From assembly GCF_004283755.1 (NCBI RefSeq), contig NZ_SHMH01000002.1, positions 310,001-374,000 on the forward strand: a stretch of 64,000 nt of DNA, read 5' to 3'. The notes below the pieces were generated by a model. It was not told the origin of the DNA, searched no databases, and worked only from the letters and a program-made list of their open reading frames with translations. The DNA is from Pseudoxanthomonas winnipegensis. GTDB taxonomy: Bacteria > Pseudomonadota > Gammaproteobacteria > Xanthomonadales > Xanthomonadaceae. Below, piece by piece: positions 42,822-51,633 of this stretch (its first letter is position 1; the number at the start of each line of letters is the position of its first letter). The position numbers were made by a program, and so were the translations under genes.

Positions 42822-42986
42822 TCACTTGATCTTGCCTTCCTTGTAGACCACGTGCTTGCGCACCACCGGATCGTACTTGCTCATTTCCATCTTGCCCGGG
42901 GTGTTCTTCTTGTTCTTGTCGGTCGTGTAGAAGTGACCGGTGCCTGCCGAAGAAATCAGGCGGATCTTGTCGCGCTTGCCTGCCAT
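42822..42986 (-). CDS. rpmG: 50S ribosomal protein L33
   Basis: A 54-residue ribosomal protein: [20 protein letters not shown] then [20 protein letters not shown] and [14 protein letters not shown]. This is the cysteine-free form of L33 found in many proteobacteria, which needs no zinc. It follows rpmB by 12 bp in the usual order, with a good ribosome binding site (AAGGAG) between them and a strong terminator downstream. Confidence 0.97.
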   Translation of the reverse strand: MAGKRDKIRLISSAGTGHFYTTDKNKKNTPGKMEMSKYDPVVRKHVVYKEGKIK

Positions 42987-42998
42987 GATTGATCTCCT

Positions 42999-43235
42999 TT
43001 AGATCTTTTCGCCGCGCGCACGCAGCTCAGCCAGAACGGAGTCGATGCCGTTCTTGTCGATGGTGCGCAGGGAGTGCGCGGAAACCTTCAGCTTGACCCA
43101 GCGGTTCTCGCTGGCGACCCAGAAGCGGCGCTCGTGCAGGTTGGGCAGGAAACGGCGGCGGGTCTTGTTGTTGGCGTGCGAGACGTTGTTACCCGTCATC
43201 ACTCGCTTGCCGGACACTTGGCATACGCGGGACAT
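42999..43235 (-). CDS. rpmB: 50S ribosomal protein L28
   Basis: A 78-residue large-subunit protein: [20 protein letters not shown] at the start, then [18 protein letters not shown], the standard L28 core. The lone Cys in VCQVSG belongs to the zinc-free type, as L33 here is also zinc-free. First gene of the rpmB-rpmG pair. Its promoter must lie in 43236-43461, where no other gene is seen. Confidence 0.97.
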   Translation of the reverse strand: MSRVCQVSGKRVMTGNNVSHANNKTRRRFLPNLHERRFWVASENRWVKLKVSAHSLRTIDKNGIDSVLAELRARGEKI

Positions 43236-43461
43236 CTGTGCACCTCGATGTGATTTTGATCGCCCATAGCCTGGGAGATGGCGGCCCCGGCCGATGCCGC
43301 CGATGCGGTCAGGCCATGCGATACGGGATGGGTCCGCTGCCAGGCGGGCAAGGAATCGCGCTTCCTGACCCTGATCCGGCCGAAAGCCAGACGCAGCGAG
43401 CCGCGCATTATGCGCAGCTTTCCCCAGTCCACGCAAGCACTTGGCGCCGGCCCCGCGTCGT

Positions 43462-43719
43462 TCAGCCGCGCAGGGAGGCCTCGGCGCCGGTCGGGCAGGC
43501 GACCTGATCAGACCCGCAGCCCGCAGAACTCGGGGCGGCGCTAGGGCCAGGGCTGGCCGCAGGCCGAACCGCGCCTTGCTCCTGCAGCGCGCCGCTGGCG
43601 CTCACCCGCTCGGTGGTCGGGGTTGCGGTTTCGGGCAAGGGCTGGTCGCGCACGGCGCTGATGACCGAGCCGATCGACAGGCCCAGCGCGAAGAACAGCA
43701 GGGAGGAGAGCAGTCGCAT
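43462..43719 (-). CDS. Small hypothetical membrane or exported protein
   Basis: An 85-residue protein that I do not recognise. It starts [20 protein letters not shown], a hydrophobic helix that is either a signal peptide or a single membrane anchor. The remainder is Pro/Ala/Ser/Thr-rich and contains two cysteines ([11 protein letters not shown]) that could pair in the periplasm. It lies between rpmB and the enoyl-CoA hydratase gene on the same strand and does not obviously belong to either. Confidence 0.5.
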   Translation of the reverse strand: MRLLSSLLFFALGLSIGSVISAVRDQPLPETATPTTERVSASGALQEQGAVRPAASPGPSAAPSSAGCGSDQVACPTGAEASLRG

Positions 43720-43816
43720 GACGCACTTCCAGCAGCCCCGGGGAGCCAGCTTCCTGCCGCCCATGTGCGGGCGGTGTGACGGCGAGCGAACCGCATGGAC
43801 GCCCGCTCATCAACGC

Positions 43817-44587
43817 TCAGCGCCCGCTGAAGACCGCGGGGCGCTTCTCGAGGAAGGCGCGCATGCCTTCGCGCTGGTCGGCCGTGTCGAACAGGCGCTC
43901 GAACAGGCGGCGCTCCAGGGAGAGGGCGGTGTCCAGCGGGGCGTCGGCGCCCAGTCGCAGGGCCTCGCGGATGGCCTGCACGGCCAGCGGCGGCATCCCG
44001 GCGATCTGCAGGGCGATCTCACGCGCGGCATCGAGCGCCTGGCCGCTGGGGACGAGCCTGGAAACCAGGTTCGCGGCGTAGGCCTCGCCGGCTGGGATCA
44101 TCTCGCCGGTCAGCGCCCACAGCGCGGCCTTGTAGCGGCCGGCGGCGCGCAGCAGGCGCTGGGTGCCGCCCGCGCCGGGCATGATGCCGACCTTGATCTC
44201 GGGCTGGCCGAAGCGGGCGTCCTCGGCGGCGACGATCAGGTCGCAGGCCAGCGCCAGCTCGCAGCCGCCGCCCAGCGCATAGCCCTCGACCGCGGCGATG
44301 ATGGGCTTGGAGGCGTGACGCACGACCTCGAACAGGTGTCCCGAGCGCTGCAGCACATGATTGATCGGCCGCATGTCGGCCATCTCGGCGATGTCGGTGC
44401 CGGCCACGAAGTAGCCGCCGGCGCCGGTGAGCACGATCGCCGCGACCTCCACGTCGGCCAGCGCCCCTTTCAGCGCGTCGACCAGTTCCCGCTTCACCTG
44501 CAGGTTGAGGGCGTTGCGGCGCGCCGGCCGCGACAGGGTCACCACCGCCACGCGCGCCTGCGTGGCCACGCTGACGAACTCAGCCAT
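43817..44587 (-). CDS. Enoyl-CoA hydratase (PaaF/crotonase type)
   Basis: A 256-residue crotonase that adds water to trans-2-enoyl-CoA in beta-oxidation. Both catalytic glutamates of true hydratases are present: E110 (GYALGGGCELA) and E130 (FGQPEIKVGIMPGAGGTQRL). The oxyanion segment AGTDIAEM is also standard. It is the last gene of the minus-strand catabolic set. Its start overlaps by eight bases the 3-hydroxyacyl-CoA dehydrogenase gene, which carries out the next step. In the order dehydrogenase-hydratase it resembles the paa phenylacetate genes, but no ring-opening paa gene is present here. Confidence 0.92.
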   Translation of the reverse strand: MAEFVSVATQARVAVVTLSRPARRNALNLQVKRELVDALKGALADVEVAAIVLTGAGGYFVAGTDIAEMADMRPINHVLQRSGHLFEVVRHASKPIIAAVEGYALGGGCELALACDLIVAAEDARFGQPEIKVGIMPGAGGTQRLLRAAGRYKAALWALTGEMIPAGEAYAANLVSRLVPSGQALDAAREIALQIAGMPPLAVQAIREALRLGADAPLDTALSLERRLFERLFDTADQREGMRAFLEKRPAVFSGR

Positions 44588-46094
44588 GCGACACCTCGTG
44601 CGCGCGCGCCTGCAGCCAGGGCGAGACGCGATAGTGGTCTTCCCCGTAGCCCTGCGACAGATGGGTCAGCACGGCGGCGACATAGTCCAGGCCCACGCGG
44701 CGGCCCCAGGCCAGCGGCCCGATCGGGTAGTTCACCCCGCCGGTCATGGCCGCGTCGATGTCGGCTTCCGAGGCGATGCCTTGCTGCACGGCGTCGGCGG
44801 CTTCGTTGACCAGCATGGCCACGGTGCGCGAGACCGCCAGGCCGGCGGCGTCGCCCAGCAGCGAGACCTGCTTGCCCAGCGCGGTGAACAGGCCTGCGGC
44901 CTGGGCGATGACGTCGGCGGGTGTGCCCTCGGCGGCCGACAACGCGATCCGCTTGCTGGCGGCATAGTCCAGGGCCAGGTCGAACAGCACCACCGGCTCG
45001 CCCAGGGCCTGGCTGCGTGCGCCGGCGCTGCGGCCATCCGTCAGCGCCAGGGCGACGCCGTCCACGCGCAGCAGGCCCGCGCCTTCGGTCTTTTCGACAT
45101 TCAGGCCGGCCTGTTCCAGCAGCGCCACCAGGCCGTGCGCGGGGCCGAGCGCGCCTTCGATGCGGACCTTTGCCGGCGCGGGGCCCTGAAGGTCGCGCAC
45201 ATCGGGGCGCGGCGCATCGTCGCGGTAGTCGTAGAAGCCGCGACCGCTCTTGCGCCCCAGCCAGCCGGCGTCCACCAGCTGCTGCTGCACCAGCGAGGGC
45301 TGGTAGCGCGGATCGTGGAAGAACGCCTGCCACACCGAGCGGGTCACGGCGAAATTGACGTCATGGCCGATCAGGTCCATCAGCTCGCACGGCCCCATGC
45401 GGAAGCCGCCGCACTCGCGCATCACCGCATCGACGGTCTCCGGCGTGGCCTGCTGTTCCAGCAGCAGGCGCAGCGCCTCGCCGTAGAACGGGCGCGCCAC
45501 GCGGTTGACGATGAACCCGGGCGTGGACTGGCACACCACCGGCGTCTTCTTCCAGGCGCGCGCGGTGGCGACCAGCGTCTCGACGAGGGCCGGGTCGGTG
45601 GCGTGGCCGCGGACCACTTCGACCAGCGGCAGGATGGTCGCCGGATTGAAGAAATGCAGCCCGGCCACGCGCTCCGGCGCGGGCAGGCGTGCGGCCAGCG
45701 CGGTCACCGACAGCGAGGAGGTGTTGGTGGACAGGATGGCATCGTCGTCCACGCGCCTGGCCATCTCGGTCAGCGCGGCGACCTTGATGTCGAGGTTTTC
45801 GACGATGGCCTCGATCACCAGGCCCACGCCTTGCAGCGGCGCGCTCGGGCCCGCGGCGATCACCCGGGCGAAGGCGGAGGCGGCATCCTCGGCGCTGGCC
45901 TTGCCCTTGGCCACGCGCCGGTCGAGGCTGGCGCGGATCTGCGCACGGCCCCGGTCCAGCGCGGCCTCGCTGGTGTCGCACAGGTAGACGCGATGGCCGG
46001 CGACGGCGGCCACCTCGGCGATGCCGGCGCCCATGGTGCCGGCGCCGATGACGACCACGGCGCGATCCAGCGCGAGGGCATGGGCATCAGCCAT
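44580..46094 (-). CDS. 3-hydroxyacyl-CoA dehydrogenase (PaaH/PaaC-like, double domain)
   Basis: A 504-residue NAD-dependent dehydrogenase that oxidises 3-hydroxyacyl-CoA (3-hydroxyadipyl-CoA in PaaH). The NAD site is VVVIGAGTMGAGIAEVAAVA at about 12-31. The catalytic His-Glu region is LHFFNPATILPLVEVVRG, and TPGFIVNRVARPFYGEALRL begins the first C-terminal domain. A second, shorter 3HCDH C-terminal domain (about 405-500) ends the protein, as in PaaH. It starts at the ATG at 46094. It overlaps the glutathione S-transferase gene by eight bases upstream and the hydratase by eight bases downstream. Confidence 0.93.
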   Translation of the reverse strand: MADAHALALDRAVVVIGAGTMGAGIAEVAAVAGHRVYLCDTSEAALDRGRAQIRASLDRRVAKGKASAEDAASAFARVIAAGPSAPLQGVGLVIEAIVENLDIKVAALTEMARRVDDDAILSTNTSSLSVTALAARLPAPERVAGLHFFNPATILPLVEVVRGHATDPALVETLVATARAWKKTPVVCQSTPGFIVNRVARPFYGEALRLLLEQQATPETVDAVMRECGGFRMGPCELMDLIGHDVNFAVTRSVWQAFFHDPRYQPSLVQQQLVDAGWLGRKSGRGFYDYRDDAPRPDVRDLQGPAPAKVRIEGALGPAHGLVALLEQAGLNVEKTEGAGLLRVDGVALALTDGRSAGARSQALGEPVVLFDLALDYAASKRIALSAAEGTPADVIAQAAGLFTALGKQVSLLGDAAGLAVSRTVAMLVNEAADAVQQGIASEADIDAAMTGGVNYPIGPLAWGRRVGLDYVAAVLTHLSQGYGEDHYRVSPWLQARAHEVSHG

Positions 46095-46689
46095 CGGCCG
46101 GCTCCGTGGCAAGGAAGGACGGACGCTGCGCCAGCGTGGCGTACCAGGCGGCCAGCTTCGGCGCACGCGCGCGCCAAGCGAACGCATCGAAGCGATAGTC
46201 CAGATAGCCCAGCGCGCAGCCGATCGCGATCTGACCGATGTCGATCGTCGCGCCGGGGCGGGTTTCGATCTCGCGCTCCAGGCGTGCGAGCGAGGCCTCG
46301 GTCTTGAGCGCGAAGGCATCGATCAACGACTGCAGCGGAAGCGCGCGTTCGCGCTCGTTGCGCCACAGGATCAGCACGTCCAGCAGCCCGTTGCCCAACG
46401 CCAGCTGCTGCAGGGCCTTCCAGCGCGCATCGCTGGACGGGAACAGCGCGCCGTGGAAGCGCGCGTCCAGGTACTCGCAGATGACCGCCGAATCGAACAG
46501 CACCTGGCCATCGTCCAGCACCAGGGTGGGGATCTTGGACAGCGGGTTGTCGGCCATGATGGCCGGATTGGGCTTGAGCATCGCCGCCACCGAGCGCTGC
46601 AGCTGCAGCGCCTCGACGCAGCCCAGCTCATGGGCCACCACCATCACCTTGCGCACGAACGGCGACTTGGGCGACCAGTGCAGTTTCAT
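46087..46689 (-). CDS. Glutathione S-transferase
   Basis: A 200-residue GST. The N-terminal thioredoxin fold begins MKLHWSPKSPFVRKVMVVAH with Ser residues at 6 and 9 as candidate glutathione activators, and the conserved cis-Pro with E-S-equivalent is in KIPTLVLDDGQVLFDSAVIC. The C-terminal helical domain follows from about 85. Inside catabolic operons such proteins often act as isomerases (maleylacetoacetate or maleylpyruvate isomerase) or remove halogens, so a cis-trans isomerisation in the pathway is possible, though unproven. The gene start and the CoA-transferase stop share one base. Confidence 0.9.
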   Translation of the reverse strand: MKLHWSPKSPFVRKVMVVAHELGCVEALQLQRSVAAMLKPNPAIMADNPLSKIPTLVLDDGQVLFDSAVICEYLDARFHGALFPSSDARWKALQQLALGNGLLDVLILWRNERERALPLQSLIDAFALKTEASLARLEREIETRPGATIDIGQIAIGCALGYLDYRFDAFAWRARAPKLAAWYATLAQRPSFLATEPADG

Positions 46690-47915
46690 CAGATCACTCC
46701 CTTGGCCCGCAGGGCCTGGATGTCATTGTCGGTGTAACCCAGCGCCTGCAGCACGCGCTCGCTGTGCTGGCCCAGCAGCGGCGGCGCCACGCGCGGCTGC
46801 AGCGGCGCATCGGCGAAGCGCATCGGGCTGGACACCAGCGGCACCTCCACGCCCAGCGGATGCGGGACGCGGCGGACCATCTGTCTGGCCACCACCTGCG
46901 GGTCTTGGAGCACTTCGGGTACCGAGTTGATGGCGCCGGCCGGCACGCCGGCCGCATCCAGTGCGGCCAGCAGGTCGGCGCGCCGCCACCCGGCGAAGGC
47001 CTCGGAGAGCCGCGCGGACAGCGCCTGGATGCCTTCCACGCGCCCGGCATTGGTGGCGAAGGCGCCCTCGGCCAGCGCGGGCTGGCCCAGCACCTGGCAC
47101 AGCTTGGCGAACTGGCCGTCGTTGCCGACCACCAGGATGACGTCGCCATCGGCGCAGGCGAACACGTCCTGCGGCTGGATGTTGGGATGCGCATTGCCGT
47201 TGCGCTGCGGCGTGCGGCCGGACACCAGGTAGTTCATCGCCTGGTTGGCCAGCGAGGCGACCTGGACATCCAGCATGGAGATGTCGATGGTGTCGCCCAG
47301 GCCGGTGACGTGGCGCCGGTTGAGCGCGGCCAGTACCGACACGGCGGTATACATGCCGGTCATCAGGTCGACGATGGGGATGCCGACCTTCTGCGGGCCG
47401 CCGCCGGGCTTGCCATCGTGCTCGCCGGTGACGCTCATCAGGCCGCCCATGGCCTGGATCAGGAAGTCGTAGGCCGGCTGTTCGGCGCGCGGGCCGTCCT
47501 GGCCGAAGCCGGTGACCGAGCAATAGATCAGCCTGGGGTTGATGGCGCGCAGGCTGTCGGCGTCCAGGCCGTAGCGCTTGAGCGTGCCGACCTTGTAGTT
47601 CTCCAGCACGATGTCGGCCTGCGCCGCCAGCCTGCGCACGATGTCCTGGCCCTCGGGCGTGTCGATGCGGAGGGTGATCGACTGCTTGCCGGCGTTGACG
47701 GCCAGGTAGTAGCCCGCCTCGCCGGTGTTGCGGCCGTCGGCGTCCTTGAGGAAGGGCGGCCCCCAGGCGCGGGTGTCGTCGCCGACGCCGGGCCGCTCCA
47801 CCTTGATCACCTCGGCGCCCAGGTCGGCCAGGATCTGCCCGGCCCACGGTGCGGCCAGGATGCGGCTCAGATCCAGGACCTTGATGCCCGACAGCGGGCG
47901 TGCGTTGGAGCTCAT
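46689..47915 (-). CDS. CaiB/BaiF-family (class III) CoA-transferase
   Basis: A 408-residue class III CoA-transferase, which moves CoA between carboxylic acids and so activates the pathway acid without ATP. Family features are VLDLSRILAAPWAGQILADL followed by GAEVIKVERPGVGDDTR, IVLENYKVGTLKRYGLD, and PAYDFLIQAMGGLMSVTGE, whose Asp fits the acyl-carrying aspartate. GIPIVDLMTGMYTAVSVLAA also matches formyl-CoA and succinyl-CoA transferases. It starts at the ATG at 47915, 55 bp after the second hydratase homologue. Likely donor succinyl-CoA or acetyl-CoA; acceptor unknown. Confidence 0.93.
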   Translation of the reverse strand: MSSNARPLSGIKVLDLSRILAAPWAGQILADLGAEVIKVERPGVGDDTRAWGPPFLKDADGRNTGEAGYYLAVNAGKQSITLRIDTPEGQDIVRRLAAQADIVLENYKVGTLKRYGLDADSLRAINPRLIYCSVTGFGQDGPRAEQPAYDFLIQAMGGLMSVTGEHDGKPGGGPQKVGIPIVDLMTGMYTAVSVLAALNRRHVTGLGDTIDISMLDVQVASLANQAMNYLVSGRTPQRNGNAHPNIQPQDVFACADGDVILVVGNDGQFAKLCQVLGQPALAEGAFATNAGRVEGIQALSARLSEAFAGWRRADLLAALDAAGVPAGAINSVPEVLQDPQVVARQMVRRVPHPLGVEVPLVSSPMRFADAPLQPRVAPPLLGQHSERVLQALGYTDNDIQALRAKGVI

Positions 47916-47970
47916 CGGGATATCCGTGCGACATCGCCGCGCGGCGGCGATGGGAGAGGGAAGGAGGGCA

Positions 47971-48747
47971 TCAGCGGCCGACAAAGACCGGCGCGCGCTT
48001 CTCGCGGAAGGCAGCCTGCGCCTCGCGCGCGTCCTCGGTGCGGCCGATCGCGGCGGTCATGTCCTGCTCGTAGCGATAGCCGTCGCGCAGGCTCAGCTGC
48101 TCGATCGTGTTGAGCGTGTGCTTGCTCATGCGCGTGGCGACCGGGCTCTTGGCGGCGATGGTGTGGGCGATCTCCAGCGCGGTGGGCAGCAGCGCCTCCG
48201 GCGCCACGCAGGCTTCGACCAGGCCAAGCCGGTAGAGCTCGGCGCCGTCGACGCGCAGGCCGGTCAGCGCCATGCGGCGCAGGCGCGAGTGGCCGAACAG
48301 CCGCATCGCGTGGCGGCAGCCACCGAGCAGGCCGACGTCGATCTCGGGCAGGCCCAGCGAGGCGCGCTCCGAGGCGACCAGGATGTCCGAGGAGGCGACC
48401 ATCGCCAGGCCGGAGCCGAGCGCGGCCCCGTTGATGGCCACCACCACCGGCTTGGCGCATTCGCGGATCGCGTGGAAGCATTCGCGGGTGCGGCGCAGGT
48501 GCGCGCCCAGATCGCCCGGGCCCTTGATCACTTCGGCACGTCCCTTGAGGTCGGCGCCTGCGCAGAACACCTTGCCGGCGCCGGTGAGCACCACCGCGCG
48601 GACCTCATCCAGCTCGCCGATGCGGTCCAGCGCCAGCACCAGCTCGTCGTTGAGCGTGCGGGTCAGCGCGTTGACCGGCGGCGCATCCAGCGTCAGCACC
48701 GCCACGTGGGCTTGGATCTCCACGCGCAGCTGGGTCAGGTCGTCCAT
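47971..48747 (-). CDS. Enoyl-CoA hydratase/isomerase-family protein lacking one catalytic Glu
   Basis: A 258-residue crotonase-fold protein. The oxyanion part VLTGAGKVFCAGADLKGRAE is standard, but where hydratases have GGGCE this has GSGLA, so the first glutamate is replaced by Ala115, while the second is kept (E135, GLPEIDVGLLGGCRHAMRLF). Family members with a single acid often act as isomerases, hydrolases, decarboxylases or lyases instead of hydratases. It differs strongly from the hydratase at 43817-44587 and so probably handles a different step of the same route. It is followed by the CoA-transferase gene. Confidence 0.85.
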   Translation of the reverse strand: MDDLTQLRVEIQAHVAVLTLDAPPVNALTRTLNDELVLALDRIGELDEVRAVVLTGAGKVFCAGADLKGRAEVIKGPGDLGAHLRRTRECFHAIRECAKPVVVAINGAALGSGLAMVASSDILVASERASLGLPEIDVGLLGGCRHAMRLFGHSRLRRMALTGLRVDGAELYRLGLVEACVAPEALLPTALEIAHTIAAKSPVATRMSKHTLNTIEQLSLRDGYRYEQDMTAAIGRTEDAREAQAAFREKRAPVFVGR

Positions 48748-48827
48748 TGCGGCAAGGCCTTGATGATTCGTCGAAGGCCAGTCTAGGAAGCCCCTGCGCG
48801 CGCGCCGACGCGATGCCAGGCAGAGCT

Positions 48828-48849
48828 GCTATGCGGCTGCGCGCATAGC
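48828..48849. promoter_or_regulatory. Palindrome in the gap between amidohydrolase and hydratase genes
   Basis: GCTATGCG-GCTGCG-CGCATAGC: perfect 8-bp arms with a 6-bp spacer, in the 141-bp gap that splits the minus-strand set in two. It is 80 bp upstream of the hydratase-like gene and could be a regulator binding site or a transcript hairpin; no T run follows it, which argues against a standard terminator. Confidence 0.4.
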
Positions 48850-48888
48850 CGTTAGGACCAAGGTCGTATTGCGCGCGCGCCGCGCCGG

Positions 48889-49686
48889 TCAGGCATACAG
48901 CGCGCGCGGATGGTCTTCCAGGATCCGGCGCGCCAGCGCGGCATCGCCCGCCCAGTCGCGGAAGGTCGCAAGCAGCGCGCCGGTGTCCGGCGCCGGTTCC
49001 ACGCGCAGATGCGGCCAGTCGCTGCCCCACAGCATGCGGTCCGCGCGCGCGTGCTGCAGCGCCTGCTGGAAGGCACGGCCTCGCTCGGGCTGCGGCTTGC
49101 GCAGCAGGTTGCGGTACATGCACAGCTTGATCCAGGTGTTGCCGCCTTCCAACAAGGACAGCAGCGCGCGGAACGCCGGCGCGTCGACGCCGGCCTCCAG
49201 GTCGAAGCCGCCCGCGTGGTCGATCACCAGGGGCACGGGCAGTTCGCGCAGCGTGCCGGTGACGCCGGACAGCGCCGCGGTGTCGCTCCACAGTTCGGCA
49301 TGCAGGCCCGCCGCGGCCAGCGCCGGCGCCAGCCGCTTCAGATCCTCCAGCGTGGCCGCGCCGGGGAAGTCGCCGCCGCTGCGGTGGCTGAAGCGCAAGG
49401 CCCGCACGCCGCGCTCGCGCAGCCCGCGCAGGTCCATACCATCCTGCACGCGCGCCACGGCCACCCCGCGCAGCTGCGGAAAGCGGTCCAGTGCGTCGAA
49501 CAGCGCGGAAAAGTCCCGGCCGTAGGCGCTGGGATGGATCAGCACGCCATGCTGCAGGTCCAGCGCCTGCAGCAGCGCCAGGTACTGCTCGACGCTGGCC
49601 TGCGGGGGCGAATGCACGCTGGTGTCGGCCAGCGGAAAGCGCGCATACGGGCCGAAGACATGCGCATGGCAGTCCCAGCCGCTCAC
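48889..49686 (-). CDS. LigI-like amidohydrolase (2-pyrone-4,6-dicarboxylate hydrolase family)
   Basis: A 265-residue TIM-barrel amidohydrolase of COG3618. The metal-binding HxH is in WDCHAHVFGPYARFP, a form typical of 2-pyrone-4,6-dicarboxylate lactonase. Later residues include HPSAYGRD, VIDHAGGFDL and the catalytic Asp in MLWGSDWPHLRVEP. These enzymes open lactones formed during aromatic degradation. The start is a GTG that overlaps the stop of the carboxymuconolactone-decarboxylase-like gene (GTGA), so both are made together. Substrate is inferred as a lactone or pyrone. Confidence 0.88.
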   Translation of the reverse strand: MSGWDCHAHVFGPYARFPLADTSVHSPPQASVEQYLALLQALDLQHGVLIHPSAYGRDFSALFDALDRFPQLRGVAVARVQDGMDLRGLRERGVRALRFSHRSGGDFPGAATLEDLKRLAPALAAAGLHAELWSDTAALSGVTGTLRELPVPLVIDHAGGFDLEAGVDAPAFRALLSLLEGGNTWIKLCMYRNLLRKPQPERGRAFQQALQHARADRMLWGSDWPHLRVEPAPDTGALLATFRDWAGDAALARRILEDHPRALYA

Positions 49687-50252
49687 AAGCCGTTGCGCTG
49701 CGGCAGGTCGAAGGCCGGCGCGACGCCCTCCGGCAAGGGGATCTCGTGGGTGTTCAGCGTCATCGCCACCATCGTGTAATAGCCGACCAGCGCGGTGAGC
49801 TCGACCACGGCCTTCTCGCCCAGTAGGGCCAGCGCCCGCGCGTAGGTCGCATCGCTGACCGAGTTGGCGGCGTTGAGCTCGCGGGCGAAGCAGACGATGG
49901 CGTGCTCGGTCTCGTCCAGCCCCGCGGGGATCTGCTGCGCCAGCAGCGCCTCGAGGATCTCCGCGGACAGGCCGGCCTTCTCGCCCTCCAGCCGATGCGC
50001 GTGCCACTCGAACGGCGAGTTGCAGGCCCGGCCGGTGACCAGGATGGCCAGCTCGCTCTGGCGCGGCGTCAGGGACGTGTCGTAACGCAGCAGTTCGCCC
50101 AGGGCCGACCAGCGCGCCGCCAGCTCCGCGTTATGCAGCGCGGCACGCAGCGGGCCCTGGATCCTGCCGCGCTTGCCGTTGACGATGCGGTCGTGGACCG
50201 CGCGCTGGTCGGCATCCATGTGGGCAGGATCGGGCAGGGTGATGCGGGGCAT
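49683..50252 (-). CDS. Carboxymuconolactone decarboxylase-family protein
   Basis: A 189-residue all-helical protein of the carboxymuconolactone decarboxylase/AhpD-like superfamily. The core reads LTPRQSELAILVTGRACNSP followed by FEWHAHRLEGEKAGLS, with one Cys and two His at the usual active-site place; AhpD's CxxC is absent, so peroxidase-reductase activity is unlikely. Its second half repeats a helical motif (LLGEKAVVELTALVGYYTMV). It is coupled by a GTGA overlap to the LigI-like gene and lies 100 bp after the LysR gene, placing it in a lactone-processing step. Confidence 0.88.
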   Translation of the reverse strand: MPRITLPDPAHMDADQRAVHDRIVNGKRGRIQGPLRAALHNAELAARWSALGELLRYDTSLTPRQSELAILVTGRACNSPFEWHAHRLEGEKAGLSAEILEALLAQQIPAGLDETEHAIVCFARELNAANSVSDATYARALALLGEKAVVELTALVGYYTMVAMTLNTHEIPLPEGVAPAFDLPQRNGL

Positions 50253-50352
50253 GGCAACTCCGGTTCGAACGCAGGACGGCGCGCATCGGACGCGCGATCG
50301 GTCGTTATAGGGTGGGGCGACGGGGCGCGCTACGCGTCCGCCGGCATGTCTG

Positions 50353-51333
50353 CTATGCGTCGGGGGTCGGGGCGAAGGCGCGCTGCCACAGGCCTTCGGC
50401 GGCCAGCGACTGGAACGCGTGATCGATCTCGCTGGCCACGGCCGAGACCGCGCGGGCCGGCCCCTTGGAGCGGCTCAGCGCCATGGAGACGATCCGCTGC
50501 ATGGGCGGATCCACCAGGCGCGCGGCCTGCAGCACGCCGTCGGCCAGTTCCTTCCACACCGCGTGGATGGGCAGCACCGTGTAGACGCCGTCGCCGGCGG
50601 AGAGCGATTTCTGCAGCGGCAGCGAGTCCGCCTCGATCGCCGGCGAGAGCCCGATATGGCAGCTGCGCGCCAGCGCATCCAGCGCTGTGCGCAAGCCGTT
50701 GGGCGCGCTGGGGACCACCAGGGGCAGCTGGTCGAGACGGGTGAACGGCACGGTCTCGGCGGCGGTCAGCGCATCGCCGCGTCGGCCGATCAGATAGCTG
50801 TCGACCACGGCCAGGGACTGCTCGCCTTCCGGCAGCGAGGTGCCATAGCGGTACAGGACGGCGATATCGACGCGGGCATCGGCCAGCCACTCCTCGACCT
50901 GGCCGCCGGAGCCTTCCAGGATCTTGAGCATGACCGCGGGATAACGCGTGCGCAGGGTCGAGAACAGGCGGCCGGTCACCGCCTGCGAGATCGACGGCAG
51001 CATGCCGATCGTGACCCGGCCGGTCGGCTCCAGCGCTTCGCCGCGGATGTCGCGCTCGAGCTGCGCCGCGTCGGCCAGCAGCGCCTTGACCTGCGGGAAC
51101 AGGCGTTCGCCCAGCTCGGACAGCTGCACGCCGCGCCCGGTGCGATTGAACAGCCGCGCGCCGCAATCGCGCTCCAGCGCGTTGATCTGGCGGCTGAGCA
51201 CCGACTGGTTGGTGTCCAGGAACAGCGCCGCGCGCGTGACGCTGCCCAGCTCGCCGATCGCCACGAACGCGCGCCAGCGCCCCAGATCGGTCACCAGATC
51301 GAGCGAAAGATTGGTGACCTTGGGTGTGGGCAT
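50353..51333 (-). CDS. LysR-family regulator of the catabolic cluster
   Basis: A 326-residue LysR regulator. The helix-turn-helix is RWRAFVAIGELGSVTRAALF through NQSVLSRQINALERDCGARL. The effector domain spans about 105-310 with VTIGMLPSISQAVTGRLFST and ARVDIAVLYRYG. It lies between the two arms of the catabolic cluster: minus-strand enzymes downstream and, across a 503-bp gap, plus-strand uptake and thiolase genes. It probably activates both arms in the presence of a pathway intermediate; that is inferred from position. Confidence 0.92.
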   Translation of the reverse strand: MPTPKVTNLSLDLVTDLGRWRAFVAIGELGSVTRAALFLDTNQSVLSRQINALERDCGARLFNRTGRGVQLSELGERLFPQVKALLADAAQLERDIRGEALEPTGRVTIGMLPSISQAVTGRLFSTLRTRYPAVMLKILEGSGGQVEEWLADARVDIAVLYRYGTSLPEGEQSLAVVDSYLIGRRGDALTAAETVPFTRLDQLPLVVPSAPNGLRTALDALARSCHIGLSPAIEADSLPLQKSLSAGDGVYTVLPIHAVWKELADGVLQAARLVDPPMQRIVSMALSRSKGPARAVSAVASEIDHAFQSLAAEGLWQRAFAPTPDA

Positions 51334-51633
51334 GACGGAACGGCGGGCGCGCTGGATCAGGTGAACGAGGGTAGCAAACCGCCCGATGGCCAACGGCGCC
51401 AAATGCCTCCCGACGCGCCCTTCGACTAAAGGATAAGGGCCGCTGCGACGCCTTGAATCCCCTGGAAACCTCGCGTTTGCGGGCGATCGGCAGGGCCGCT
51501 GCGAGCCATCGCATTCGCGCCATAGCTGGATTGACCGTCGACGGCGTGCGCCCGAAAAAACACCGTGCCTAGACTCCGCCCCATCGACGCCTGCAGCGCA
51601 ACGCAGGTCCACACCATCGAGGAGGAGGGCCTC
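51334..51633. promoter_or_regulatory. Divergent promoter region of the catabolic cluster
   Basis: A 300-bp gene-free stretch between the LysR start and a small ORF. It is locally less GC-rich (CAAATG, CTAAAGGATAAGG at 51427-51438, CCATAGCTGGATTGACC at about 51520-51536), as expected for promoters. I cannot assign LysR operator half-sites with confidence. Confidence 0.5.

Noticed and set aside
43236..43461. Possible gene between rpmB and the small exported protein
   Set aside because: Frames on both strands here are short and lack start signals; the stretch is best seen as the rpmB upstream region.
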